DNA from: Roseiarcus sp963805295
GTDB lineage: Bacteria > Pseudomonadota > Alphaproteobacteria > Rhizobiales > Beijerinckiaceae
Length of the DNA stretch: 64,000 nt
Reading direction: 5' to 3'
Assembly (NCBI GenBank): GCA_963805295.1
Contig: CAWDTW010000069.1
Location: forward strand, 1 to 64,000
A program made the translations under genes and the position numbers. Shown here one piece after another: positions 15,697-25,456 of the stretch (the stretch's first letter is position 1; each line of letters starts with the position of its first letter). The notes beneath the pieces were generated by a model, which worked only from the letters and a program-made list of their open reading frames with translations, had not been told where the DNA came from and made no database searches.

Positions 15697-17478
15697 TCAA
15701 ACCGCTCGGACCCGCACGTAGGAGCCCGGCGCATCCTCGATGACCTTGAGCTTGCCGTCGCCCGGAGTGCGCGCCGGCACGCGGCCGCCGTCGTACTGCG
15801 TCACCCACTTGTCCCAGTACGGCCACCACGACCCCTTTTGCGCCTCGGCGCTGGCGAACCATTCGTCGGGCGAAGCAGGCGGCTTGTCGTTGGTCCAATG
15901 GCCGTACTTGCTGCCGGGCGGGCTGATCACGCCCGCCAGGTGGCCGGACGCCGCGAGCACGAAGGTGACTGGTCCCGAATAGATCTGCGTCGCCGCGTAG
16001 GTCGACTTCCACGGCGCAAGATGGTCCTCGCGGCATGACAAGAGGAAGCTCGGCGTCTTCACCTTGGCGATGTCGATCGGCGTGCCGGCGAGCGTGATGC
16101 CGCCGGGCTCCTTCAGCAGGTTCTTCTGATACATGTTTCGCATGTAGTAGGAATGCATCACCGCCGGCATCCGGGTCGCATCGGCGTTCCAATAAAGAAG
16201 ATCGAAGGGAACTGGATCCTTGCCGAGCAGGTAGTTGTTGACCACGAACGACCAGATGAGGTCGTTGGCACGCAGCATGTTGAACGACATCGCCATGTCC
16301 GCCGCGTCGAGATAGCCATGTTCCTGCATGCGCTTCTCGACCGACGAGATCTGATCATCGTCGATGAACACGCCCATGTCGCCGACCTCGGTGAAATCGA
16401 TCAGCGTGACGAAGTAGGTGGCGCTCGCGACGCGGTTGTCGCCCTGCGCGGCCAGATAGGCGAGCGTCGCGGCGAGGATCGTGCCGCCGAGACAATAGCC
16501 GATCACGTTGAAGCTGTGCTCGCCGGTCGCCGCCTCGACGGCGTCGAACGCGGCGATGAGCCCGTGAGACATATAATCCTCGAAGGTCTCCTGCGCGAGC
16601 GTCTCGTCCGGATTGACCCAGGAGGTCACGAACACCGTATGCCCCTGGTCGACCGCCCATTTGATGAACGAGTTCTTCGGCTGCAGGTCGAGAACATAGT
16701 ACTTGTTGATCCACGGCATGACGATCAGCAGCGGCCGCCTGCGCACTTCAGGCGTCGTCGGCGTATATTGGATGAGCTGCAGGAGCTCGTTCTGGAAGAT
16801 GACCTTGCCCGGCGTCGAAGCGATGTTCTCGCCGAACCGGAAGGCGTTCGTGTCGGTCATGGCGATCGCGAGCCGGCCGTCGCCGCGGTCAAGGTCGGCA
16901 AGCACGTGTTCGAGCCCGCGCAGCAGGTTCTCCCCCCCTGTGTTCAGCGTCGCCGACAGCACTTCGGGATTGGTGGCGAGGAAGTTCGTCGGCGACATCG
17001 CGTCGACGAACTGGCGCGTGTAGAAATCCACCTTGCGCGCCGTCGCGGGATCGAGATCCTTGACCCCGCGCACCATCGACAGGAGCGATTTCGAAGCGAT
17101 GAGATAGCTCTCCCGAATGAAGCTGAACGTCGCGTTCTCGCTCCAGTCCGGGTGGCTGAACCGCTTGTCCTTCGGCAGGGCGGCGTCCTCGGACGGGAGG
17201 TTGAGCATCCGTTCGGCGGCGTGGCGCCAAACGTTCAGGCTTTCGTTGAACAGATGGATCTGCGCGGCCGCGACGGCCGCGGGATCGTTCATCATCTTGG
17301 TCATCAGATCGAGAAAGGCGCCGCCGAGGACGGACGCGTCGCCTATGCCGAGGTGGCCATCGTCGGGCTGCCGGGACAGGAAGCGCAGCATCAGCTTCTG
17401 GCTCTGCTCTGCGATGGATTGGAAATGCCCAGCCAGGACCACCGGGTCCCAAACGGCTCCTGTGTCATCAACCTTCAT
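15697..17478 (-). CDS. phaC: class I polyhydroxyalkanoate synthase
   Basis: 593 residues, normal for class I. It polymerises (R)-3-hydroxyacyl-CoA into PHA at the granule surface. The alpha/beta-hydrolase core carries the lipase-like box VIGYCLGGT with nucleophile C329, aspartate D485 in CREDHLAPW and histidine H513 in AASGHLAGV; W-rich conserved blocks (VMPWINKYYVLDLQ, TNDKPPASPDEWF) are present. Start at MKVDDTGAVWD, preceded by AGGGAGGA. Monocistronic here: phaA, phaB and phasin genes are not adjacent. Confidence 0.95.
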   Translation of the reverse strand: MKVDDTGAVWDPVVLAGHFQSIAEQSQKLMLRFLSRQPDDGHLGIGDASVLGGAFLDLMTKMMNDPAAVAAAQIHLFNESLNVWRHAAERMLNLPSEDAALPKDKRFSHPDWSENATFSFIRESYLIASKSLLSMVRGVKDLDPATARKVDFYTRQFVDAMSPTNFLATNPEVLSATLNTGGENLLRGLEHVLADLDRGDGRLAIAMTDTNAFRFGENIASTPGKVIFQNELLQLIQYTPTTPEVRRRPLLIVMPWINKYYVLDLQPKNSFIKWAVDQGHTVFVTSWVNPDETLAQETFEDYMSHGLIAAFDAVEAATGEHSFNVIGYCLGGTILAATLAYLAAQGDNRVASATYFVTLIDFTEVGDMGVFIDDDQISSVEKRMQEHGYLDAADMAMSFNMLRANDLIWSFVVNNYLLGKDPVPFDLLYWNADATRMPAVMHSYYMRNMYQKNLLKEPGGITLAGTPIDIAKVKTPSFLLSCREDHLAPWKSTYAATQIYSGPVTFVLAASGHLAGVISPPGSKYGHWTNDKPPASPDEWFASAEAQKGSWWPYWDKWVTQYDGGRVPARTPGDGKLKVIEDAPGSYVRVRAV

Positions 17479-17839
17479 GTCGTCCTCCCTCGCGTGTCGC
17501 GGCTGGCCGCCCCCCTCGCACGCGCCGGACGGTCGCCGTTGCGCCGCGGGGCGATCGCCTGGCCCGCGGCGCTTCGACAGCGCCAGCGTCTGCTCCACGT
17601 TATCCGTTCGCGTATAGGACCGCTACTAACGCGCACGCGCAATCAGACGAAACGCGCAGGCCGCCGGCCGTCCGCGATTGTCGATCGGGGACTGCGCGAG
17701 GGTGCGCGCGACGGACGACGGCGATGGAGTCGAAGCGACTGTTGCACCACGTCATGAAGCCCGTTTCATCAGGGTTAGGTCCCATGTCGCCACTTTTCTT
17801 CATGCGGTCGAACTGCGCTTAACGACGAGTCGGTGGTGA
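17479..17839. other. phaC upstream region
   Basis: About 360 bases with no convincing gene; presumably holds the phaC promoter. No clear sigma-70 hexamers could be fixed by eye. Confidence 0.4.
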
Positions 17840-18419
17840 TCAGGGTTGCGCGTCGAGGGACCATCTGCCGTCCCTCAACGTCATTGCGCCGGAAAAGCCA
17901 TTGAGGCAGGTGACGGTCGAATGCTTGAGGCCGTCGTCGCCGATTTTGGGTGTGGAAATGGCGATAAGCGATTTGCAGTCCACGCCCGAACGAGCGATAT
18001 CGGACGGCGACGGCGCGTCGGACCATTTGTCGTTTGACGTAGCCGGTTGTCCGCCGGATTCTGGCCCGGCGGGAGCGGTGATTCCACCGCGGGTTTCGAG
18101 GATGTAGGCGGTCGCCGCGTCGCGAAAGTCTCTCTCGATGAACTCCATAGCGAGAAAGGGAAGAATTGACCCGTGCCCTTCGATCGCCTTGGCGGCTTCC
18201 AGGCGCTCTTTGGGGCACTTGCCTATAGCGGCGTTGACGATCCGTATCGGCCGGCTCAGTTGAGACGCGCACGAAGCTTTCCACGGCGTCTGATAGGCAG
18301 CTCCAGTAGGCTTGCACGACCGGATCGTTGATCACCTCCTCGGGATCGAAAGCTTCGGCTCCAGACGCGCAAAAGAGCGCCGCGCAGACCGCGACGGCAC
18401 ACATGGCGAGACGCTTCAT
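17840..18419 (-). pseudogene. secreted protein of unknown function, frameshifted
   Basis: A signal peptide (MKRLAMCAVAVCAALFCASG then AEAF) leads into EEVINDPVVQAYWSCLSDAV in one frame; after a one-base indel near 18265 the protein continues in another frame as IRIVNAAIGKCPKERLEAAK, then LAMEFIERDFRDAATAYILE and a C-terminal domain with two cysteines (SGVDCKSL, VTCLNGFSGAMTL). Joined it would be about 190 residues, periplasmic or exported. The good composition on both sides suggests the indel is recent or an assembly error. No family recognised. Confidence 0.6.
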
Positions 18420-18467
18420 GTCGATCCTCCGCCGGTCTCGTCTCGCCCCGCGGCCATTTCCTCTAAA

Positions 18468-19505
18468 AGGCTTATCCCTCTGCGTCCGGGGCGACAAAAT
18501 GTTGTAGGCGCGGGATCAGGTTCGTGATAGAACAAATCACGAACATGATGGCCCTGGGTGACGCAGATGACCGACTTCCCCCGCTCCTTGATCGAGTTCC
18601 AGCAGCACTTCCCGGATGAGGCGGCGTGCGTGGAATACCTGTTCGCGGCGCGCTGGCCGGCGGGCTTCGCCTGCCCCGGCTGCGGCAGCAGCAAGGCGTG
18701 GGCGCTGCACACCAAGGCGTGGACTTGGGAATGCGCCGGCTGCGGCAAGCAGACCTCGGTCACCGCCGGCACGATCATGCACCACTCCAAGCTGCCGCTG
18801 ACCACTTGGTTCTGGGCGGCCTATCTGATGGCGACCCATTCCAACGGCATCTCGGCGCTGCAACTGCAACGCCAGCTCGCTCTCGGCTCCTACAAGACGG
18901 CGTGGCTGCTGTGCGCCAAGCTGCGCCGCACAATGGTGGCGCCCGGCCGCAGCGCGCTCGCCGGCCTGGTCGAGGTCGACGAAACCGAGATCGCCTGCCG
19001 CAGCAAACATGACCCCGTGACCGGCGGCGGAGGACGCAGCCATCAGGGCAAGATGCTGATCGTCGGCGCCGTCGAGGTGCAGGACGGCGGCGCTGGACCC
19101 GGCCGCATTCGGCTCGCCGAGGTGTCCGACTATTCGGCCAACAGTCTGCATCCCTTCGTCGCCCAAAATCTCGCAGCGGGGGCTACCGCCAAAACCGACG
19201 GATGGTCCGCCTATCCCGGCGCTCCCGGCGTCAGCCACGATCCCCACGTCATCGGCAAGATGGCCGCCCATATCGTGCTGCCGTGGGTGCACCGGATCTT
19301 CTCCAACCTCAAGGTCTGGGGTTTGGGCGTCTATCACGGCCTGCGCCGCCAGCATCTCCAATCTTACCTCGACGAGTTCGTCTTCCGCTTCAACCGCCGC
19401 CGCACCCGGCACGCCGCCTTCCGCTCCTTGCTCGGCATCGCCGCCGGCCACCCACCCTTCACCTACCAAATGTTGATCTCACCGGAAGCAAGGGCATAAG
19501 CCTTT
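18468..19505 (+). mobile_element. IS1595-family insertion sequence, complete
   Basis: Terminal inverted repeats: left AGGCTTATCCCTCTGCG, right (reverse complement) AGGCTTATGCCCTTGC, sharing the GGCTTAT core. The 8-base sequence CCTCTAAA occurs on both sides (18460-18467 and 19506-19513), within a 12-base direct repeat TTTCCTCTAAAA, as expected for the 8-base target duplication of this family. The exact ends are uncertain by two or three bases because the repeat and the element tips share A and T residues. The right copy covers the stop codon of the neighbouring Sel1-type gene. Confidence 0.85.
18558..19499 (+). CDS. IS1595-family transposase
   Basis: 313 residues, intact. N-terminal zinc ribbon with CPGCGSSKAW and CAGCGKQTS (two CxxC pairs), followed by the ISXO2-like DDE domain: first D in LVEVDETEIAC, second D in AKTDGWSAYP, and the C-terminal HRIFSNLKVWGLGVYHGL region with the family's N/H third site, ending YLDEFVFRFNRRRTRH. 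The family moves by cut-and-paste with 8-base duplications. Confidence 0.93.
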   Translation: MTQMTDFPRSLIEFQQHFPDEAACVEYLFAARWPAGFACPGCGSSKAWALHTKAWTWECAGCGKQTSVTAGTIMHHSKLPLTTWFWAAYLMATHSNGISALQLQRQLALGSYKTAWLLCAKLRRTMVAPGRSALAGLVEVDETEIACRSKHDPVTGGGGRSHQGKMLIVGAVEVQDGGAGPGRIRLAEVSDYSANSLHPFVAQNLAAGATAKTDGWSAYPGAPGVSHDPHVIGKMAAHIVLPWVHRIFSNLKVWGLGVYHGLRRQHLQSYLDEFVFRFNRRRTRHAAFRSLLGIAAGHPPFTYQMLISPEARA

Positions 19506-19508
19506 CCT

Positions 19509-21070
19509 CTAAAACCCATGCGCTTCGCAGTAACCGGCATCGGCAGTTTTCCATAGCGCCCGGTCAGCTTCGCTCTGCATCGTGAGAAAGCAATGATCGA
19601 CCCAATACCGTTGACCCGCGGAATCGTCTAAAAGCTCAACTTGCGCAGCAAATCCACCATTCACGGCATACTTAGCGACACGCACTCGGGCACCTGAACT
19701 TAGCCAAGCGAAGCGCTCTCCTTGGCTGACGCCGAACGCGTCGATGTCGCTTTTGGACGCGTAGTCCACCCCGTGGCCGACGGCGCTAAGCTTCATCTCG
19801 GCGAAAGCCAACTGAATCGAAATGATGTTCGCATTGTTCTCTGTGACGATTTGAGTGAGGACATGATCGGGGGCGACTGCGCTCATCCCCTGAGAAATTG
19901 GGGTCGCAACGCCTGGCAGTTCAATCGTCGCGAGTTCGCCGTTCAACTTGTAACCGGCGACGCGAGGACGAAGCTCCTTGACCGAATTGGCGACCTCGGC
20001 GGGACCTGCCGTTTCCGGGTTTGCGAGCTTCCCTCTCTTTTGTGCAAGCTTCTTCGCAAGGGTTTCGGCCGAGTCGAGTTGGTCGGTCGTAAGTTGGGCG
20101 CCGAATTGAACAATCTCCAGTTCATGCTCGTCGTCTCCCAAGACCGGAATCAATGCCGTCTTGCCGACTGGTCGCCCTCCATCGCTGTATGCCAGGAGCA
20201 GCAAGGCATAGGCATGCGCGAAATCCTTTTGCACGCCGCGTCCCTGGGCGTACATCACGCCCAGCAGGTGTTCTGCCTCGGCGCATCTCTCATTTGCGAG
20301 CGGCTGAAGTTTTTGAAAGCCGCGTCGAAATTGCCGCTTTCGTAAGCTCCCGAGCGTGGAACAACGTCTTTGCAATTGAACCGCGCCAGCGCCGCAACCG
20401 CCGCCGGGATTGAGATCACGGCGTCAGTAAATTGGTCAATCGGATGTCCGTCGTCTGCCTCCGCTCCAGCGGGTCGCATCCAGCCGCTTTGCCCGGCATG
20501 CTCGCCATCAAGAATTGTCACGTGAAGCCAGTCGTCGTCATTTGAAGGGTCGTATTTTAAAATCTTCGCAGTAACGTGATCACCCAGTTGGATACCATGT
20601 TTGAAGTCGATGTCGTTTCCTACGAGGAATTCGATAGTCCCGTTCCCAACTTTCTTAAATTGAACGACTGCCTCAGCTGGGATTATTGGATGAAGCTCTT
20701 GTAGACGTATATAACCAACGAACCTTTTCGACGAGATGTGAACCTTCGCAATGGGAAGTCCTAAGTCTCCGTCGTGGAAGTGAACGATGTCCTTCGCAGG
20801 ATCAAACGTCACTATTTGTACTACAACGGGCAAGTCATGCTGAAACGTCTGACAACCAGGCGGGTGCTGTTGGTCAAGCCAATCGCGGTATCGGTCCGCA
20901 GTGTCGCAGACGGTCGCTGTGTCGACCCCGCCCCCGTCGTCGCCAAGGAACGCGTGAGTTCCGGGGTCGGCCTTGTGCCAAGCCGGAACGTCCTTCTCCG
21001 CTGCTAACGCCGATGCTGCAAGGCCAAGCATTGCGGCAACGACTTTGGTTGTGACTAGCTTGAACCGCAT
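19509..21070 (-). pseudogene. secreted protein with Sel1-like repeat, single frameshift
   Basis: Signal peptide MRFKLVTTKVVAAMLGLAAS, then a domain of about 230 residues (strand-rich; LHVTILDGEHAGQSGWMRP resembles an SH3-type fold) up to ESGNFDAAFK. There the frame breaks at an A5 run near 20305; one extra A gives FKKLQPLANERCAEAEHLLG and the Sel1/TPR unit VMYAQGRGVQKDFAHAYALL, then a C-terminal domain ending YCEAHGF. The full product would be about 520 residues, exported. Its stop codon lies in the target duplication of the IS1595. Moderately lower GC than neighbours. Confidence 0.7.
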
Positions 21071-21251
21071 CGCCTCCCGCTAGGCTGTCACCCTCTATGT
21101 GCCGCCCCAGCAGATGCTCTGCGTCGGGCATCTCTGGATTGCGAGTGGACCCCGACGTTTGCACGGTCGTGCAATACGGCTAAGTGCCTTACGTTGGTTA
21201 CGCCGCTCACGCCTTGAGATCAATCAAATGCAAACGGCAATTCCGAAGGCC

Positions 21252-22436
21252 TCAAGCGGGCCGCTTGAACGCCAAGACGTTCTCGTCGGGCGCTCCCTCG
21301 CAATGCCGCGCCCATGCGTCCATAAGCTCGCGCCGCCGCGCCAGCGCATCCGATCGGCGGTAGGCTTGCTCGGCCTTGTCGCCGATGACATGGGCAAGCG
21401 CATGCTCGGCGAGTTCGCGCGGGAAATGCGTCTCGTTGCCGGCCCAATCGCGGAAGGCGCTGCGGAAACCGTGCGTGGTCGCATCCTCGATCCCCATGCG
21501 ACGGAGCACCATTTCCAGCGCCATGACAGACAGCGGCTTTCCGGACCGCTGGCCGGGGAAAACGTAATCCGAAACCTTCGCCTCGTTGACCTTCGTCAGG
21601 ATCGCGAGCGCAGGCTCGCTGAGCGGGACGCGATGCTCGCGCGCTGCCTTCATACGCTCGGCCGGGATGGTCCAGACCTTGGCGTCAAGGTCGATCTCAA
21701 ACCATCGCGCGCCGAGAATTTCGCCGGATCGAGCCGCCGTCAGGATAGCGAATTCCAGCGCCAGCCCGGCCACGGCCTCGCGCTCGCGGAGCATGGCGAC
21801 AAAGGCGGGAACGTCCTGGTAGCGCATGGCCGCATGATGGCCGCGCGAAAGGCGAGACGGTTTGGGCAACAGGTTCTCAAGGTGTCCACGCCATGCGGCG
21901 GGGTTCTCTCCCGTCCGATAGCCCTTGGCCTTGGCTGCGTTGAGGACGCGCTCGATGCGCCCGCGAAGGCGAGAAGCCGTCTCGGGCTTTTCCCGCCAGA
22001 TTGGTTGCAATACGGCGAGAACGTCCGCCGTCTCAATCTTGTCGACGGGCTTGGCGCGCAAGGGCTCGGCGTACACCGTGAGGGTCATGCGCCATTGGGC
22101 CTTGTGCTTCTCGTTGCGGAAACCCTCTGCCAACTGGCCGGCGATCTCGTCGGCGATCTCGCCGAATGTCGGGACGCCCTCGCCCTTCTTTCGGGCTGCA
22201 ATCGGATCAACGCCGCTGCGCGCAAGCCTGCGCCCTGCCAGCGCCTTTTCTCGCGCCTCGGCGAGGGTCACCTCGGGATAGGAGCCAAGCCCCATTTCGC
22301 GGGGGGCGCCCTGCCACAGAAAGCGCAAAACCCACTTCTTCCTCCCGGTCGGCGCGACGGCCAGTTGAAGTCCGCCGCCATCGCCGTACTTGCCCGCTTT
22401 CGCAGTTTCGACTTTGCGCGCCGTCAGCTTGCCCAT
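21252..22436 (-). CDS. int: tyrosine-type site-specific integrase (P4/DUF4102 type)
   Basis: 394 residues, start at MGKLTARKVETAK (ATG, no internal break). N-terminal arm-binding DUF4102 domain (YGDGGGLQLAVAPTGRKKWV, LGSYPEVTLAEARE), central core-binding SAM-like domain, and C-terminal catalytic domain with R in TAARSGEILGARW, H-x-x-R in TTHGFRSAFRDWAG, H in ELAEHALAHVIGD and the nucleophile Y in KAEQAYRRSD. It appears complete and functional. Such integrases usually sit beside a tRNA; none is visible nearby, so the attachment site is undetermined and the element it served may have been lost or rearranged. Confidence 0.92.
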   Translation of the reverse strand: MGKLTARKVETAKAGKYGDGGGLQLAVAPTGRKKWVLRFLWQGAPREMGLGSYPEVTLAEAREKALAGRRLARSGVDPIAARKKGEGVPTFGEIADEIAGQLAEGFRNEKHKAQWRMTLTVYAEPLRAKPVDKIETADVLAVLQPIWREKPETASRLRGRIERVLNAAKAKGYRTGENPAAWRGHLENLLPKPSRLSRGHHAAMRYQDVPAFVAMLREREAVAGLALEFAILTAARSGEILGARWFEIDLDAKVWTIPAERMKAAREHRVPLSEPALAILTKVNEAKVSDYVFPGQRSGKPLSVMALEMVLRRMGIEDATTHGFRSAFRDWAGNETHFPRELAEHALAHVIGDKAEQAYRRSDALARRRELMDAWARHCEGAPDENVLAFKRPA

Positions 22437-22596
22437 GATAATCAGTCCACAATTCCGTCCACAAATCAGGATGAGATTGTGAGCGACAACGTGCGACTTG
22501 TAAAGACGGGTGACGTGCAAAATGCCGTTATTTCAGATGGTAAGCCGAGCGTCCGGAGCCGCCGAGAGACGGTAGTATGGCGGCCTGCGTCTCCGC

Positions 22597-22658
22597 CATC
22601 CTGCTTCGCACTTCGTGCTTCGCAGGACTGGCGTCCTACCGGAGTGCGAAGCAGGATG
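22597..22658. repeat. nested palindrome upstream of the GIY-YIG gene
   Basis: Sixteen-base perfect arms (CATCCTGCTTCGCACT at 22597-22612 and its complement at 22643-22658) enclose a second hairpin, AGGAC-TGGC-GTCCT (22624-22637). The double hairpin lies 30 bases before the coding region. It looks like a copy of a dispersed repeat rather than a terminator (no T-run). Confidence 0.7.
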
Positions 22659-22690
22659 CCCTTCGAAGCTTTAACGAAGAAGGGCATTCA

Positions 22691-22927
22691 GTGCATTACG
22701 TCTATTTGTGGGAACGAAGTGGGCGCCAGCGATTTGTTGGTGTTACCGCCGATTTGAAGCGGCGATTTGCCGAGCACAATTGCGGCAAGTCGCCGCACAC
22801 TGCAAAGTTCAAGCCCTGGCGGCTCGTGACGTACGTCGCCCTCTCGGATGAACGCAGAGCTGCGGAATTCGAGGTCTGTCTCGAGTCCGGCTCGGGCCAC
22901 GCCTTTGCGACCCAGCGACCATGGTGA
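22691..22927 (+). CDS. GIY-YIG nuclease superfamily protein
   Basis: 78 residues from a GTG with AAGAAGGG six bases upstream; upstream ATG codons give a cysteine/arginine-rich tail that belongs to the repeat. GIY-YIG signature: HYVYLW with FVGVT (the two half-motifs), then DLKRRFAEHNCGKSPHTA, KPWRLVTYVALSD and the conserved C-terminal ESGSGHAF. Small stand-alone members of this UvrC-like family are common and mostly uncharacterised; the catalytic R, the H and the C-terminal E are present. Possibly DNA repair or mobile-element related. Confidence 0.8.
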   Translation: MHYVYLWERSGRQRFVGVTADLKRRFAEHNCGKSPHTAKFKPWRLVTYVALSDERRAAEFEVCLESGSGHAFATQRPW

Positions 22928-23158
22928 GTGAGCGGGCCGACCCACGTCTCGGCGCCGGGCCGGCTGCGAACTCAGCTCGCCTTGCGCGACAGCGTGAGCG
23001 CCATAACAAGCCCCACAATTGGCCCCACATGGATGATCCCCCTAAGCGGCCATCTGCGCGGTTTCACGTAAACTTCTTATAACGGTAACATCGCTCCGTC
23101 AGAGTGGCGTGGTCGACCTCCATTTTCAGCCGAGAGGCAATGCAGAGGGGAATTCGCC
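22928..23158. other. intergenic region
   Basis: No gene seen. It should contain the promoter of the following secreted-protein gene; AGAGGGGAATTCGCC immediately precedes that start. Confidence 0.4.
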
Positions 23159-24773
23159 ATGAAAACCCAGACTTCGCGCCCGCCAAATCGGCGACGCACT
23201 TGCGCGCTGTACCTGGACGTCGCGTCCGTTATTGCCGTCTCTTTGGCCATCCCGGCCGCTCCTGCCCAGGCGGACAGCAGCTATTTCCTGCCGAATAACC
23301 TGTTGGTCAGCCGCGTCATCTACGACAACAACCCCGACAACGTCTTGGCGGGAGGTACGCAGCTGCCGCCCGACTGCGTCCCCCCCAATTGCGTGACGGC
23401 GACAGCCGACGGCGCCTATCCCACCGTTTGGAATAATGCGCTCGTCGACGGCAGTTTCGGGATTACGGCGAAGATCATCCTTGATCAGTTGACCCCGGCC
23501 GGAGTGCCGGTCAATTCGCTCGAGGTGCCGAACAGCTCGCAGATTGGCGTCCCGCCGACCAAGGATCAGATGGTCAGCAGCTTCTCATCCAAATCGGAAC
23601 TGGCGCTCAATGTGTCGACCGACGGGCAGTACGTCGCCTTTATGGGGTATCTGTCCCCGATCGACGCCCTTGACGTGTCCAATTCCAACACGCCCGGCGT
23701 CTTCGACCCCACGAACCCGGTGCCCCTCGCGTATGATCGCGTCGTGGCGCAGGTCGATGGGAAGGGCAAATTCCGCTTCACGTCGACCAATGCCTATAGC
23801 GGCAACAACGGCCGAGCGGCGATCCTCAACAACAGCAGCGGGGCGAACGTGGCCTACCTGGCAGGCAACGCCGGCAACGGAAGCAGTCCGCAGCCCGACG
23901 GCATCATCATCGGCGCCGGCGCACAGATCCTAACCCCCCAAATCAAATCGCTGGTCGCGCAACGTCCGGGCCTTCCGACTCCGGTCGGCAGCTTCAACAT
24001 CACGCAGTTGGGCGATAAGCCGGACAAGATAGGCAAAGACGATAATTTTCGAGGGCTGAGGATATTTAACAATGTTCTTTATTACACGAAAGGCAGCGGC
24101 GGCAACGGCGTCAACACAGTCTACTTCGTCGATACGTCAGGGTTCGACGCCAATGGAAACCCGCTCGCCTGCCCGAAGGGCGTCGGCGTCCCGGCGGCGT
24201 CTGCAAGCCTCCCCGCCGGGCCGCTGACGTACAACCCGTCCGTGTTGCAGACGGAAGGGCTCACCCCCAACAACATGTGCATCCTGAACGGCTTCCCGAC
24301 GGCGCTGAAGAGCGCGACGTCCTTTCCTTTCGGAGTTCTGGTTCGGCGACGCCAAGACGCTGTATGTCGCGGACGAGGGGAATGGCACGAACACCTTCGA
24401 TGCCGGAAAGGGCATATACACCGCTGCCGCCGCCCAGACCACGGCAGGGCTCCAGAAGTGGGTGTTCGACGGCAAGAAATGGAACATGGTCTACACCCTG
24501 ACCAACGGGTTGAGTCTGGGCGCGCCATACACGGTCCCCGGCTATCACACCGGCAATAATGCTGCGACCGGCCTCCCGTGGTCGCCCGCGACCGACGGCC
24601 TGCGCAATATCGCGGGGCATATCAACGGTGACGCCACGGCCACGATTTGGGCCATCACTTCGACGGTAAGCGGCAACGGCGACCAGGGCGCCGACCCCAA
24701 CAAGCTGGTCATGGTCACAGACGTTTTGGCCGCAACGACGCTGCCCCAAGGCGAAAGCTTTGACACGCTTTGA
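23159..24773 (+). pseudogene. exported beta-rich (propeller-like) protein, single frameshift
   Basis: About 538 residues if joined. N-terminal signal sequence (SVIAVSLAIPAAPAQADS), then repeated Gly/Asn-rich strands (FRGLRIFNNVLYYTKGSGGN, NTVYFVDTSGFD; KTLYVADEGNGTNTFDAGKG; KKWNMVYTLTNGLSLG) that look like blades of a beta-propeller or esterase-like fold. The frame breaks near 24330: one missing base separates SATSFPFG from EFWFGDAKTLYVADEG, and the second frame runs to a stop after PQGESFDTL. Periplasmic or secreted, function unknown. Confidence 0.65.
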
Positions 24774-25171
24774 ACGGCCGGCTTTGGAGAGGTTCTGCGG
24801 GGTGTCTCATTCACGCCCGGCACAGGGGGCGGCCCATAGCGTTCGCGCTTAGCCGGCAATCGGGCAGCGTTATCATTCAGAGGACTCACAACGTGCTGGA
24901 GTTCTCTTGAAAGCGAGTGCGCCAAATGGCCCCGGCCCGACAAGCCGAGGCCGTGCGGCGGTCGCGAATGCTCGTTCCCTTTAATCGCGGCATTACGGTT
25001 ACGCGACCGCAATTGCCTTTTTCTGGGACCCCACGCCGTAGCGCCTCTGACCTTGCGCACATTGAGGCATTGAAGGGCCTGTCACCATAACCTAACCGTA
25101 ACCCCGTCTACCGTTGTGACGAAGCCTGTTCGCGCCAGCGCCGCGAGAACCGAGGCGACCTTGGGCGCGAC
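24774..25171. other. gap with remnant coding on the minus strand
   Basis: From 25171 back to about 25090 the minus strand reads VAPKVASVLAALARTGFVTT to a stop, in frame with the truncated HigB gene but after its stop codon. It resembles the tail of some other protein. The rest shows no supportable gene. Confidence 0.35.
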
Positions 25172-25306
25172 TTATCGGCCCTGCGCGTCGTCGATCATCT
25201 GGAGCTTGCGGAAGAGCCGGCTTTCGAGGTCGGGCGGGATGTGCCGTGACTGCCTTTCCTCGACAAAGAAGGCGCGCAGCCACTCGTCTCGAAAGCTCAC
25301 GATCAT
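25172..25306 (-). pseudogene. higB: HigB-type toxin, N-terminal half only
   Basis: 44 residues: MIVSFRDEWLRAFFVEERQS then RHIPPDLESRLFRKLQMIDD and a stop after AQGR. This is the N-terminal half of the RelE-fold HigB family (normally about 93 residues), which encodes an mRNA interferase. The catalytic C-terminal half and the HigA antitoxin gene are missing; unrelated sequence follows in frame. Inactive. Confidence 0.7.
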
Positions 25307-25456
25307 CCGGCCGCCGCAGTGTCTGTGTCCATGTACCACTCTTCAGGAAAACGCAACCGCGGAAGCTCACCTCGAGGGGGCTTCGCTCGGATCATTCGTA
25401 ACGGTCGAGAACGGCGTTAACTCCGCCTTATCGCGCCTCCGGCATGCTTTCGCGCC

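Noticed and set aside
15342..15734. 130-residue minus-strand frame after phaC
   Set aside because: Overlaps the end of phaC, no start signal, low-complexity composition.
16153..17757. Long plus-strand frame opposite phaC
   Set aside because: Shadow of phaC; no ribosome-binding site, no domain, biased towards RRH/EV repeats.
20290..20320. Programmed -1 frameshift in the Sel1-type gene (C AAA AAC)
   Set aside because: The run is only five A, the heptamer is not the canonical X XXY YYZ, and other genes have indels without any slippery sequence, so a plain indel is simpler.
21200..22600. tRNA attachment site next to the integrase
   Set aside because: No tRNA-like T-arm (GGTTCGAATCC type) or cloverleaf was found on either side.
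21099..22757. Long plus-strand frame opposite the integrase
   Set aside because: Shadow of the integrase, which has all catalytic motifs.
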